Assembly: GCA_003990745.1 (NCBI GenBank)
Contig: RBNI01006523.1
Span: 1-11,240, forward strand
Reading direction: 5' to 3'
Source: Jimgerdemannia flammicorona
Lineage: Eukaryota > Mucoromycota > Endogonomycetes > Endogonales > Endogonaceae
Length of the DNA: 11,240 nucleotides
Shown: positions 1-7,617 of the stretch, in pieces
Numbering within the stretch: position 1 is the stretch's first letter
Layout of the letters: each line of letters begins with the position of its first letter
Notes under the pieces: model-generated
Told to the model about the DNA's origin: nothing
Databases searched by the model: none
The model's input: only the letters and a program-made list of their open reading frames with translations
Program-made: the position numbers and the translations under genes

Positions 1-31
1 TTTTTTTTTTTTTTTTTTTTTAAAAAAAAAA
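1..31. repeat. poly-T / poly-A tract
   Basis: Twenty-one T residues are followed directly by ten A residues at the window edge. This is simple low-complexity sequence. It could be the poly(A) remnant of a retroposed element outside the window or replication slippage, and the sequence does not decide between them. Confidence 0.9.
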
Positions 32-181
32 GGATTTTCAGATGAGAATCAGTAAAGTGTTGGGAAAAGATAAAATAATCTTGAAAGTAAGTTAAAAGTT
101 TTGATATTTTTTATCAGAAAAAAAACTATATATAATAATAAATGAATATTATATATACATACTGAGAGGATTCCTGCTCAT

Positions 182-341
182 ATTGCTGCTGGAGAGGATT
201 CATACCATTCACATTGCTGGAGAGAATTTATACCATCTGCATTACTAGAGAGAATTCATACTACTTATATTATTGGAGAGATTTCTATATTGCTAGAGAG
301 AATTCACACTATCTATATTGCTGAAGAGGATTCATACCTGT
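182..341. repeat. 28-bp imperfect tandem repeat, about six copies
   Basis: Successive units start with ATTGCTG or a close variant at 182, 213, 241, 269, 289 and 317. The complete units are 28 bp (213-240, 241-268, 289-316) and others are 20-31 bp. Each carries a GAGAGRATTCATAC-like core. Read on the minus strand, each unit contains a pyrimidine run ending in AG (TTCTCTCTAG or TCCTCTCCAG), which resembles a splice acceptor. The array lies just downstream, on the minus strand, of a GTAAGT donor-like site at 387-392. No CpG is present in the array. It is probably decayed mobile-element or intronic sequence. Confidence 0.75.
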
Positions 342-388
342 ATTGCATTCTATGTCTATCCATATTGCTAAAAGATTTAAAAAATTAC

Positions 389-724
389 TTACTTCTTTGA
401 CCAGTCCATAATATGAGAGTTCCAGTAAGAAACACAATCTGGGCCTTTTAAAGTTGATTCTGTTTCCAATATCTGAGATGAGCTCATATTGGAGGTATTT
501 ATTGAGAAGGAGTTGCTTTTGCTACTTGAGATCAGCTTTCTACTTGACACTTGAGATACAGACATAGATGTAACTTTTTGAGCTTGGCAATGGTGGAGCT
601 CTGCTAGAAGATCTGAGAGAGATGGCAGAGGAGAAAGAGGAGAAGGAGGAGGAGAGGGGATGACTTGTCTCTGTCTGAATTCTATGATGCTAGTAATATT
701 ATAGAGTTGAACACCACTTGGAGA
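389..724 (-). pseudogene. decayed gag-like reading frame (LTR-retroelement remnant?)
   Basis: The minus strand is open for 111 codons between a TGA at 725-727 and a TAA at 389-391. The product is Ser/Pro-rich in its first half (a PPPSPLSPLP segment encoded by the GA-rich tract near 620-655) and polar in the middle. It ends with a motif LKGPDCVSYWNSHIMDW. That LKGP..Y.SW pattern resembles the N-terminal segment of Ty1/Copia-type Gag proteins; this is a resemblance by eye only. Met codons lie inside the frame, including one at 485-487. A GTAAGT at 387-392 (minus) overlaps the terminal codons and could be a splice donor, in which case the frame would be an exon. The stretch has no CpG, like the retroelement tract at 3012-6191. 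The relation to that element is unknown. It may also be a chance open frame in purine/pyrimidine-biased DNA. Confidence 0.35.
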
Positions 725-727
725 TCA

Positions 728-1127
728 GAGTGTAGCGATTTTGCCTTAACAATGCTAGTGATGAAGAGTGCATAAAGAGATACTAAGTTTTGAGAATACT
801 TAAGTAGCAGTAAGAAGCATATTTTCATGTTAAAGAATAAAGGAACAAATGTGAAGAATACCTCTTTACTTGCTTATTATATATGTGGATTTTGTTTTTG
901 TTTTTGTTCTCACTATGAAAAAAGAACTATTCAAGACTAGTCAAGTGATTTTAACAAATTTGATAGTCAACATTGATCACCATTTTTTGAGCGGTAGTGA
1001 TCCTAATGGCAAAGTAAATAATGACATAACAAAAACCGAGCATACAGATTACACACAAAACACTTGTATGTTTGCTTGAGAGAAATTTTTAATCCGATTC
1101 GTGCACTGAGATACGTTAGGCACATCC
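728..1127. other. AT-rich spacer, no gene seen
   Basis: Short open frames occur here (for example 870-1079 plus), but they are low in complexity and show no family motif. CpG reappears at 736 and becomes normal after about 990, so the boundary of the CpG-free left tract lies here. Nothing else is supported. Confidence 0.6.
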
Positions 1128-1133
1128 TTTATT
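1128..1133 (-). promoter_or_regulatory. polyadenylation signal candidate for the thioesterase gene
   Basis: The minus strand reads AATAAA here (plus TTTATT), about 66 nt downstream of the TGA of the thioesterase gene. The position and sequence suit a 3' end signal. Fungal signals are loose, so this is only a candidate. Confidence 0.45.
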
Positions 1134-1198
1134 TGGTGTCTCACCAGTGTCGTTGTACAAGTGTCCTCTCAACTTCCATCTTTTTCCCTGCAAACCCA

Positions 1199-2919
1199 TC
1201 ATATTTTGGACTTGATCTTCTGTCCCGATATCTTCTCGGCTGCCCTTCGCCTCTGTTCCTTTGGCGACAACCGAAGTATCCCTTCCTGAGCAACGGAGAC
1301 GACAAGAGTGCCGTCACGGCGGTAAATCCGGCCAAAGGCTATTCCCCGGCCGTCGATTGTCCGTGGCGACTAATGTCAGAAGTGAAATAAATAACCAAGA
1401 TTTTCGAAGACAGCCGCGAAACTTCACAAGCAAAAACATACCTCCATTTCATAGAGCAACCTACGCGGATACAAACAATCAAAGTAAGCAACATGATATA
1501 ATCTGTTACGCCAAACGTTCCCAACAACATTGCGGCATTTCCTTTCCGGAAACCTACCACTCATCCGCCCTGAATGGCGCATGGAACCACATTGAGTGAT
1601 CGAGGCTGGCCATCATACCGATTTGGCTGCGACTCAGACCGTTCGCGCGCGATGCGGTACCAATGAGTGCATTATCAGAGGCATACGCGACGACACATTG
1701 GTGAAGAGTTATGTCGTCCGAGAGGGCGCCGTTGGTCTTGAACCAGATGGTCTAAGAATAATATTATGAAAATATGACAATGGATGGTCGGAAGGAGATA
1801 TAAACAAGGTCATTAATTGGGAATGTAGCATGTCAATACACTAAAACGATCCGATTGACCATCAAGGTAGATTGCCTTACCTCAACTACTACATGATATG
1901 TTACGTACCTGTGTCGTGGACTTGATCGCTTTGTCAAATTTCTCTGGTTTGGGCACGAAGGTATTACGGTAGTCCATGGGCGAGCGCTACGAGTTACAGA
2001 TGGATGAAGCAAGGAACTGATGAAAAACAAGCTGTAAATCGGTCTATCCTCAATGGCGTGATTTATTTACATTAGCTACCTCTTCAACTTTCGTTTCCAG
2101 ATATTCTCGATACTGTGGGGTAATGTCCACGTCCGGGTGAGTGACAAAGGATTTGACGCGTTCTTCGTCGCTAAAGATCGGGAAAATGTGAGATTTGGCT
2201 TAGGAGACAGAAGCGAGGATTTCTATTGCTTCCAATGCTTACTTCGGCAATATTTCGGGTTCAGGAACGACCGGCATCAAAGACTAGAATTGGAAAACGA
2301 TAGTAGTGAGTGAATACTCACCAAACTTTACAATATTGAATCCCAGCATGCATTTGTTATGACAGAGAAGCAAAGAACGTTCAGTATGAGTACCTGATGC
2401 TCAAGGGTGATGCCGTCCTCCTTTACGGAGAAACTGAAACCTGCAGTAAATATTGACCTTCCGCGCTGAATGGCCTTAACAGTGCGGGTAGCGTAAGTGC
2501 GGCCATCACGGATGCGCTCTACTTGGTATAGGATTGGGATCTGGTTGTTTCCCGGAAGGATAAAATAGCTGTGTAGAGACTGCAGTTGTGGTTAGGGACA
2601 AGGTGTTGAGGTGTGATATCCTTGGTCACAGTAGCGGATCCAACCACACATTCATATCAGCACGATGAATAATTACGTGAATATTGAACTCGGACTTGAC
2701 AGTTTTAGTGGCGGCTCTCAACGCTTGTGCAACGACTTGACCGCCGAACACACCACGAGCACCGAGTGGTGTCCAGAGTTGCCTGCTCTTGTACAAATTG
2801 ACATCAATTTCTTCCACGTCGACAGCGTTTTCTATAAGTTTGGCGTAAGGCACGGTGGAGGAAGAGGGTTCATTGTGGAGTTCACTGAAGACATTCACGG
2901 AGGGGAGGGATTTGTGCAT
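1199..2919 (-). CDS. peroxisomal acyl-CoA thioesterase (TesB/Tes1 family), 8 exons
   Basis: Predicted exons on the minus strand are 2677-2919, 2394-2579, 2243-2283, 2080-2170, 1909-1986, 1558-1751, 1442-1460 and 1199-1369. All junctions are GT-AG and keep one frame, giving 340 residues, close to yeast Tes1 and other eukaryotic members. The enzyme hydrolyses acyl-CoA to free fatty acid and CoA, and fungal members act in peroxisomes with beta-oxidation. The N-terminal hotdog domain carries the FGGQVVAQAL motif (58-67) and LHSYFILPG (83-91). The C-terminal hotdog holds the expected catalytic trio: Asp239 in YASDNALIG, Ser262 in ASLDHSMWFH (Thr in E. coli TesB, a common substitution) and Gln312 in VAQEG. 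The protein ends in SKI, a PTS1-type peroxisomal import signal. The ATG at 2917-2919 was chosen because the frame further upstream opens only with a GTG. The gene looks intact, with no stop or frameshift. Exon 7 is only 19 nt. It is flanked on both sides by CpG-free transposon-like DNA. Family assignment is near certain; exact splice sites for introns 3 and 4 are less so. Confidence 0.93.
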
Positions 2920-2949
2920 TTGCGAGGAAAAGTAGGAAATTTGATTTGC

Positions 2950-2955
2950 CACGTG
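2950..2955. promoter_or_regulatory. CACGTG E-box palindrome
   Basis: A perfect CACGTG lies 31-36 nt upstream of the thioesterase ATG, in the likely 5' leader or core promoter. CACGTG is the target of bHLH factors such as yeast Cbf1/Ino2-Ino4 type proteins. A functional role is inference. Confidence 0.35.
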
Positions 2956-2999
2956 AAGTGCTCGTTAGAAATTGGGCGAAACCAGACAAAGTGAATTTG

Positions 3000-3007
3000 T
3001 GACGTCA
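3000..3007. promoter_or_regulatory. CRE-like TGACGTCA palindrome upstream of the thioesterase
   Basis: A perfect eight-base TGACGTCA lies 81-88 nt upstream of the thioesterase start codon. This is the consensus site of ATF/CREB-type bZIP factors. It sits immediately before the CpG-free tract that begins at 3012 and keeps its own CpG, which suggests that the promoter boundary is maintained. Occupancy is not shown by the sequence. Confidence 0.45.
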
Positions 3008-3011
3008 CTCG

Positions 3012-4170
3012 ATGCATCAATTTGATTTTATTTTTGCTCATAACTCTTTAATTATTCAATATCCACCATATAAAATAATCAGAGTAAGCAAGCCAAAGTA
3101 TAACCTAATGCTCTCTGTTTTCATGCTTCTCTACTTTCTTTTTCTAATTTGGTCACTTGCATTGCTGTATATTTCTGAGCAACTTTAACAAAGTCTTTAT
3201 TTTTGAGATTATTGATATTGGTCTCAAGGTGATAGATATTAGGAGCTTGAATTTTACACATACTTACAGTGAGAGACAAAACCTTACCAATGTTTTATTA
3301 TTTATAAATCTTAATCTAAATATAAATACTATTAAATCTAAATTTTAACTAATAATAAAGAGGTTTAGAGCTTTTAAATAGTATATTTTATTAAATATAA
3401 ATAATTATTTCTAAAGTTATAATCTTTTTAAAAAAATAATCATTGGTAAGAGTTTGCCTCTGATATGTCATCAATTAGTTTATTGACTATTTTAATATTT
3501 AATATATATAGTCTTCTTTTATCTTATATATATATTATAGTAACTCTTCTAGATATATATATTCTCTATTAAACCAATATAAATATCTTTTGAAATATTA
3601 TTCCATTTATGCTCCATATGTTCACAAAGATCCTGCATCCCTGTAGGGGGCTCTATATATATATTGTCACATAGTGAGCACTGAGTTCTTCAAGTATATC
3701 AGATTCTCTTTAAGATATATCTCTTAGACCAACTATAAGTTTCTTATATAGCAAGTTCTATTAGAGTGTCTTTCCAAGATCTTATAGTTCTCAAACTTCT
3801 TATCTTTAAACAGTTCTGTTGTCTCTTGGATTTACTTATGTAGAATTGAGTAGAAAACTAGAACTTTTATACTCTTGAGTAGTTGGATACTTAAATGCTT
3901 GAGTCTTTTAATATTGACTTTATTTCAAAGGAAATGAGAGAAGTATTTATACAGAATGTAATTCAATAATTGCTAAGATATAAAGCTAAATATAAAATTC
4001 AATAACTAAATAAGATATTTAAATACAAGAAACTTCAGATTATAAGTATAAATTCAAGTACTTATATAATTAATTGTATAAGATCAGAATGCTGAAATAA
4101 TTTCTGACAGTTACATGAGGTCAGGATGCTAGAATATTCAAGTGTTCAAATAAATAGTTATATGAACAAA
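3012..4170. other. AT-rich, CpG-free decayed DNA without recognisable gene
   Basis: No CG dinucleotide occurs in this stretch, and TA-rich runs (for example 3500-3560 and 3650-3720) are common. The few short open frames (such as 3157-3348 plus) lack family motifs. A TATTTATA-like string near 3950 and the adjacency to the decayed frame at 4171 would fit a non-coding or LTR part of a retroelement, but I found no matching second LTR, no primer-binding site and no target duplication. Confidence 0.55.
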
Positions 4171-5142
4171 TTAGAGTAGAATTTTCAGAATTCTGAGAGG
4201 TTTATCTTCATTACTATCATCAAGACTAGAGATTAGAGACAGGATATCTTCAAAAGAAATAAGGTCAGCAAATATTTCTGTTTCATTTGTTTCATATATA
4301 TTGATTAGTAGGATGATGTTATCATCAGTGACATCATCATATTTGATAGTAGTGGAAAGGAGATTAGGGGCTCTCTAATTTATGATAATTTCCTCTACAA
4401 AATAGAGAATAAAGGTGGGATCTTGAGAGAGTCTGACCTAGATACTAGGGCCTTGAAATACTGAGATTAATCCTTATAGGAATTGATCTGGATTATCCTC
4501 AAGGATAGGATTCTAGAACTCTTCTATCTCATTACTTTTAAAAGTAATGGTAGATTGGACTTCTGTAACCATTATGACTTCTAGTACATCTATATAGTGG
4601 GCTGACAATTCCTTGAAGTCTGAGACTCTGGTATATGTCAAGTTGGAAATTGACTAAGATGTATGTCTGAAGATCTGATAGATCTTTTTGGCAACTCTCA
4701 ATTTGTATATATCTATAAGAATAGTATCTTGTATCTCTTAGAGACTAGTCTGAGGGAATTTCTGGCAGAGGAGGTTTTCTATTTCATATTCCTACCATAT
4801 CCAAAGATATTTAGTAGGAGTAGTGATCCTTGTCTCCATTTTATAACAATAGAGAGTAAAGTGATAAAAGTTACTAATGCCTAAGTTGAGACTAGAAATT
4901 CTTCTGATATAAGTCTTTATGGCTCTCCTAGTATCTTGGAATATCCTTTCTTGAACTGAGAAGCCTTAGTAGTTCCTGGGTCTTGCAGTTTGGCAAGTGG
5001 TAGGTATTTTGTTTATAGTGAGTCTTTCAAACTATTTCAAGTTTTTATGAATCTTATTAGAGTTACTGCTACTGTAGTTTTCTGGTCATTCTTTTATATT
5101 TCTTAAGATATCTATCTTGTGGTCATTATGACTTATGGTTAA
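4171..5142 (-). pseudogene. decayed ORF of about 320 codons, unidentified (TE-associated)
   Basis: One minus-strand frame can be followed for 324 codons down to a terminal TAA at 4171-4173. It is broken by ten nonsense codons (TAA, TAG, TGA) but I needed no frameshift. Between stops the peptide is protein-like: an early ERIFQDTRRAIKTYIRRI segment, a KYLWIW-stop-EYEIENLLCQK segment, then an acidic C-terminal third with KYDDVTDDNIILL and SLDDSNEDKPLRILK. The stretch contains no CpG. It lies head to head with the Gypsy-like gag-protease frame starting near 5213. I do not recognise the family; integrase, reverse transcriptase or RNase H motifs are not visible. It may be an accessory or gag-like frame of another, oppositely oriented element. 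Confidence 0.5.
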
Positions 5143-5212
5143 TTATCATTATATATAATCTTCTTGTACTCTAATCTAGTGGCTTATAAGAAAAGATTAT
5201 CTCCTATAATGA

Positions 5213-6154
5213 TGTCACTATTCTGAGATTACTATTATATCTTATTCATTAGTCCAGTCTGAAAATTTTTCTGATCTTATAATCTCTAGTAGAGGGTCAA
5301 AAAGTAGTATTTATGGGCTAGTATCTTCCTTATATATTTTGGTATAAACTATTACTATTCAAAGTAAGACCTAATCTAAGAAAATTAATCAAGACATAGA
5401 GTTAGATAAAGCTGTCTGCCAAATTATTAAAAGTACTACTTCAGTCTCAGGAGAAGGTAAAAGTAAGAAAGAACAGAAGCTTTGCAAGACCAAGGTCTAT
5501 TAGTATGATATCTACAAGGATCTCAAGAAACAGAAGATTAATACTACTTTTGGACAACTAGTAGAAGTTCCTGCCTTTAGATAGCAGTTGAGAGCAAGAC
5601 TTACAACTACTGTTAAAAACTAAGTATACAAGATCATAGAAGCTCACAATGTATAAAAAGATGAATAAGAAAACTCAAGTGAAGAATCTGAAGATCAGTA
5701 CAAGATCTCAGCCTATATCTAATATCAGATTGAAGATTGTATCTTTAATACTATCATTGATATTGATGTTAGAGAATATCTTATGAGCAAGAAAGCAATT
5801 AACTGCCTAGGCTAGAATATTGAAGAATCTATCAAAATAGTCTATGTTATAGCAGATAGTATATGAGCTACCCCTCTAGATAAGATCTGAGAAGTCTCCA
5901 TCAATATCAGAGGAGCTACTATCTCAGTAGATGTGATCATTATAAGTACCACTAACTATAATATCCTTATTAGTAACTAATAGCTTCATAAGATCAAAAC
6001 TATTATTGACCTTAATGCCCAGAAGATACAAATCAACTATAGAGAAAGAAAGATATAAGTTTCTATCAATATCTATAAAGGAGTACTATCAGATATAGAG
6101 AAAGGAGATGAAGAGGACACAGAAGTCTTCATATACTCAGTATTAGTGCTCTGA
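5213..6154 (+). pseudogene. Ty3/Gypsy-like gag-protease remnant, heavily mutated
   Basis: A single plus-strand frame runs from about 5213 to the TGA at 6152-6154 with 14 internal stops and no frameshift. The first part is Lys/Gln/Glu-rich (ELDKAVCQII, GKSKKEQKL, YDIYKDLKKQK, FGQLVEVPAF), as expected for the gag end. From about 5700 it follows a retropepsin: DCIFNTIID, the MSKKAI segment, the IADS...ATPLDKI flap region, then INIRGATISVDVIIISTTNYNILISN and two stops where GN.WL is expected. The catalytic D-T-G-A is replaced by D-I-D-V at 5759-5770, explained by three C:G to T:A transitions. Reverse transcriptase is absent because the frame ends near the compositional junction at 6154. The element is dead. 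Retropepsin assignment is good; the rest is by context. Confidence 0.7.
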
Positions 6155-6243
6155 ATGGATGGAGTTGATCTGGATGAGATTTGATTCAGATTCGTCATAT
6201 GATGGATTCGAATCAACTCGGATTGGTCTTGTGATCTGATCCA

Positions 6244-6357
6244 GATTGATCTGGATTGATCCAGATTGATCTAACCAGATTGATCCATCCAGATTGATCC
6301 AGATTGGTCTATCTGGATTGGTCCATCCAGATTGGTCCATCCAGATTGATCCATTCG
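6244..6357. repeat. 10/14-bp GATTGATCCA-type tandem mosaic
   Basis: Consecutive units begin with GATTG: 10-bp units at 6244, 6254 and 6292 and 14-bp units at 6264, 6278, 6302, 6316, 6330 and 6344. The 14-bp form is the 10-bp form plus four bases (ATCC or similar). Related, more degenerate copies extend upstream to about 6155. The minus-strand open frame across it (6143-6397) encodes only monotonous Trp/Asp/Ile/Gln repeats and is not credible as a gene. Confidence 0.8.
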
Positions 6358-6367
6358 GATTGAAATC

Positions 6368-6516
6368 TTTGGTGTCATCACTCTTTCTTTTGTTCATTTC
6401 GCTTTTGTTTTTTTTTTCCTATCGCACTTTGGTGACATCACCCTTTCCTTTTGCTCTCTCTCTTCTTTTGTTCTTTTCTTTGTTCTTTTTCTTTGTTCTT
6501 TTTCTTTGTTCTTTCC
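6368..6516. repeat. pyrimidine-rich stretch with a duplicated segment and CTTTGTTCTTTTT repeats
   Basis: A segment beginning CTTTGGTGTCATCACTCTTTC at 6368 recurs about 60 bp later as CTTTGGTGACATCACCCTTTC. It is followed by three copies of a 12-13-bp TTCTTTTTCTTTG unit (about 6470-6512). Pyrimidine tracts of this kind are common just upstream of fungal start sites, and the next gene candidate starts at 6592, so it may act as its core promoter. Confidence 0.55.
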
Positions 6517-7110
6517 TGCCACATCATGAGCAAATAAAACAGCAGCCCTTAATTCGTATATTGGTCCAGTCTACTCATTTTTTACCCTGCAATGATCATC
6601 AAAAGAGGGAGTATTCGAGGTGGAAATGCACTCTCTGCTGACAATGTTAGATTCTTTCTCATATGGACAGCATACAAGCTGCTCATCGAGAGCCAAAGGG
6701 GTGACAGTGGTGGTGGTGGCAATAGTGATGGTGATGGCGGGGATGAGGGAGAATTCCAGCAACAACTCATGGTGGCCCTTCGGACCTCGGAATTTACAGA
6801 CCTCACAGCTATGTACACAGCAGCCTTTTTGGAGCAGCCGATAGTAGATGTAGGTTGCTCACTCGGCTACCACTTGTTTACTTGTGTTTATTTAAACTTC
6901 TCCAGCATGACCCAATTCACCTTATGCTTTTCTTAGGGTCCACAGCTCTATGGCAAGATCTGCCAACTTTATTCGCAACATCTGGTCAAGATGAAGAAAG
7001 GCTGGCAGATGTTGTAGGGCATGCCTTTGGTGGCTGAGCTGTTGAGTCAATGCATCGTATGGTGGAGGTCTCAAAAGGAACAGAAGCAAGTTTTCATGAG
7101 CAATTTTATA

Positions 7111-7179
7111 CAACTCGTGCAACTTGTCGGCGTGCAACTTGTCGGCATGCAACTTGTCGGCATACAACTCATTGGCATG
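7111..7179. repeat. 15-bp minisatellite A, four and a half units
   Basis: Units at 7120, 7135, 7150 and 7165 read CAACTTGTCGGCATG with few changes, preceded by a partial copy at 7111. Because 15 is a multiple of three, the plus strand gives repeated QLVGM or V and the minus strand repeated LHADK. It shares its CAAC....GCATG frame with array B at 7295-7489. Confidence 0.85.
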
Positions 7180-7182
7180 TAG

Positions 7183-7215
7183 CTCACTCACTCACTCACT
7201 CACTCACTCACTCAC
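7183..7215. repeat. CTCA microsatellite, eight units
   Basis: Eight perfect CTCA tetranucleotides sit between the two 15-bp arrays. This is a simple sequence repeat. Confidence 0.95.
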
Positions 7216-7294
7216 GCTCTTTTTCTGAAATACCCATCTTCGTGTTTTATTTAATTTCATTTTTACGTGGTCTCCCCTTAAAAAAACATCCACA

Positions 7295-7489
7295 CCTGCA
7301 TGCAACCTGTCTGCACACAACCTGCCCACATGCAACCCACCTGTACACAACCTGCCTGCATGCAACTCGCCTGCATGCAACCCACCCACACGCAATCTGC
7401 CTGCATGCAATCTGCCTGCATGCAACCCACCTGCATGCAACCCACCTATATGCAACCCACCTGCACACAACCCACCTACATGCAACCCA
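7295..7489. repeat. 15-bp minisatellite B, thirteen units
   Basis: Thirteen consecutive 15-bp units with consensus CCTGCATGCAACCCA run from 7295 to 7489, followed by a decayed partial copy. CATGCAAC is almost invariant; the flanking four bases alternate between CCTG/CCCA types. Several frames on both strands stay open through it and give pentapeptide-like translations (LHAGR/LHAGG on the minus strand, MQPTC on the plus strand). It lies between possible exons of the plus-strand gene and is most likely intronic. Confidence 0.9.
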
Positions 7490-7617
7490 TCCACATACTT
7501 ATCTCGGTCTCTCAGATCAGGGCTCAGTTCCATTAGAGAGGAGAGTTCAAAGTTACCCAAGTTTAACCATGTCTGGCGTCTGATTAAATAGAGAAATTTG
7601 AGGGCAAGATATTCAGC

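Larger units (their letters stand above)
6592..7591 (+). pseudogene. unrecognised multi-exon gene, 5' part (possibly continuous with 7618-8748)
   Basis: Exon 1 starts at the ATG at 6592 and ends at 6849. It contains an ALSADNVRFFLIWTAYKLL helix and a Gly/Asp-rich linker near residues 39-53. An 87-nt intron (6850-6936, GTAGGT to CTTAG, TGAC branch) joins exon 2 in phase, giving GPQLYGKICQLYSQHL and KMKKGWQML. Two readings follow. Either a TAG at 7015-7017 is a nonsense codon and the frame runs on through MPLVAELLSQC into the VQLVG repeats at 7111-7179, or GTAGGG at 7014 is a donor and a roughly 500-nt intron swallowing both minisatellites ends at the acceptor at 7515. The next segment (7516-7588) then meets TAG at 7589-7591. 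Moving back one base there restores the frame of the downstream gene, which suggests a one-base loss in an A run. A short upstream frame (ATG at 6526, four codons) precedes the start. No known domain was recognised. Confidence 0.4.

Noticed and set aside
182..341. CRISPR-like array from the 28-bp periodic repeat
   Set aside because: Units are contiguous and imperfect with no unique spacers, and the genome is eukaryotic.
2284..2393. Possible tiny extra exon within thioesterase intron 2
   Set aside because: Direct joining of 2394 to 2283 is in phase and gives the expected sequence order; an additional exon is not needed.
2665..2994. Plus-strand 109-codon frame opposite the thioesterase
   Set aside because: It is the antisense shadow of exon 1, which has clear family motifs on the minus strand.
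3012..4170. LTR pair flanking the Gypsy remnant
   Set aside because: I could not match any segment here to another in the window, and no target-site duplication or primer-binding site is visible.
4663..4884. Plus-strand 73-codon frame
   Set aside because: It is antisense to the better supported decayed minus frame, has AT-biased composition and shows no motif.
6143..6397. Minus-strand frame with W/D/Q/I repeats
   Set aside because: Direct translation of the 10/14-bp tandem mosaic; low complexity and no flanking gene structure.
7204..7560. Minus-strand frame resembling a pentapeptide-repeat protein (LHAGR/LHAGG units)
   Set aside because: It is generated entirely by the 15-bp minisatellite B, which stays open in several frames on both strands; no non-repeat domain or start context supports it.
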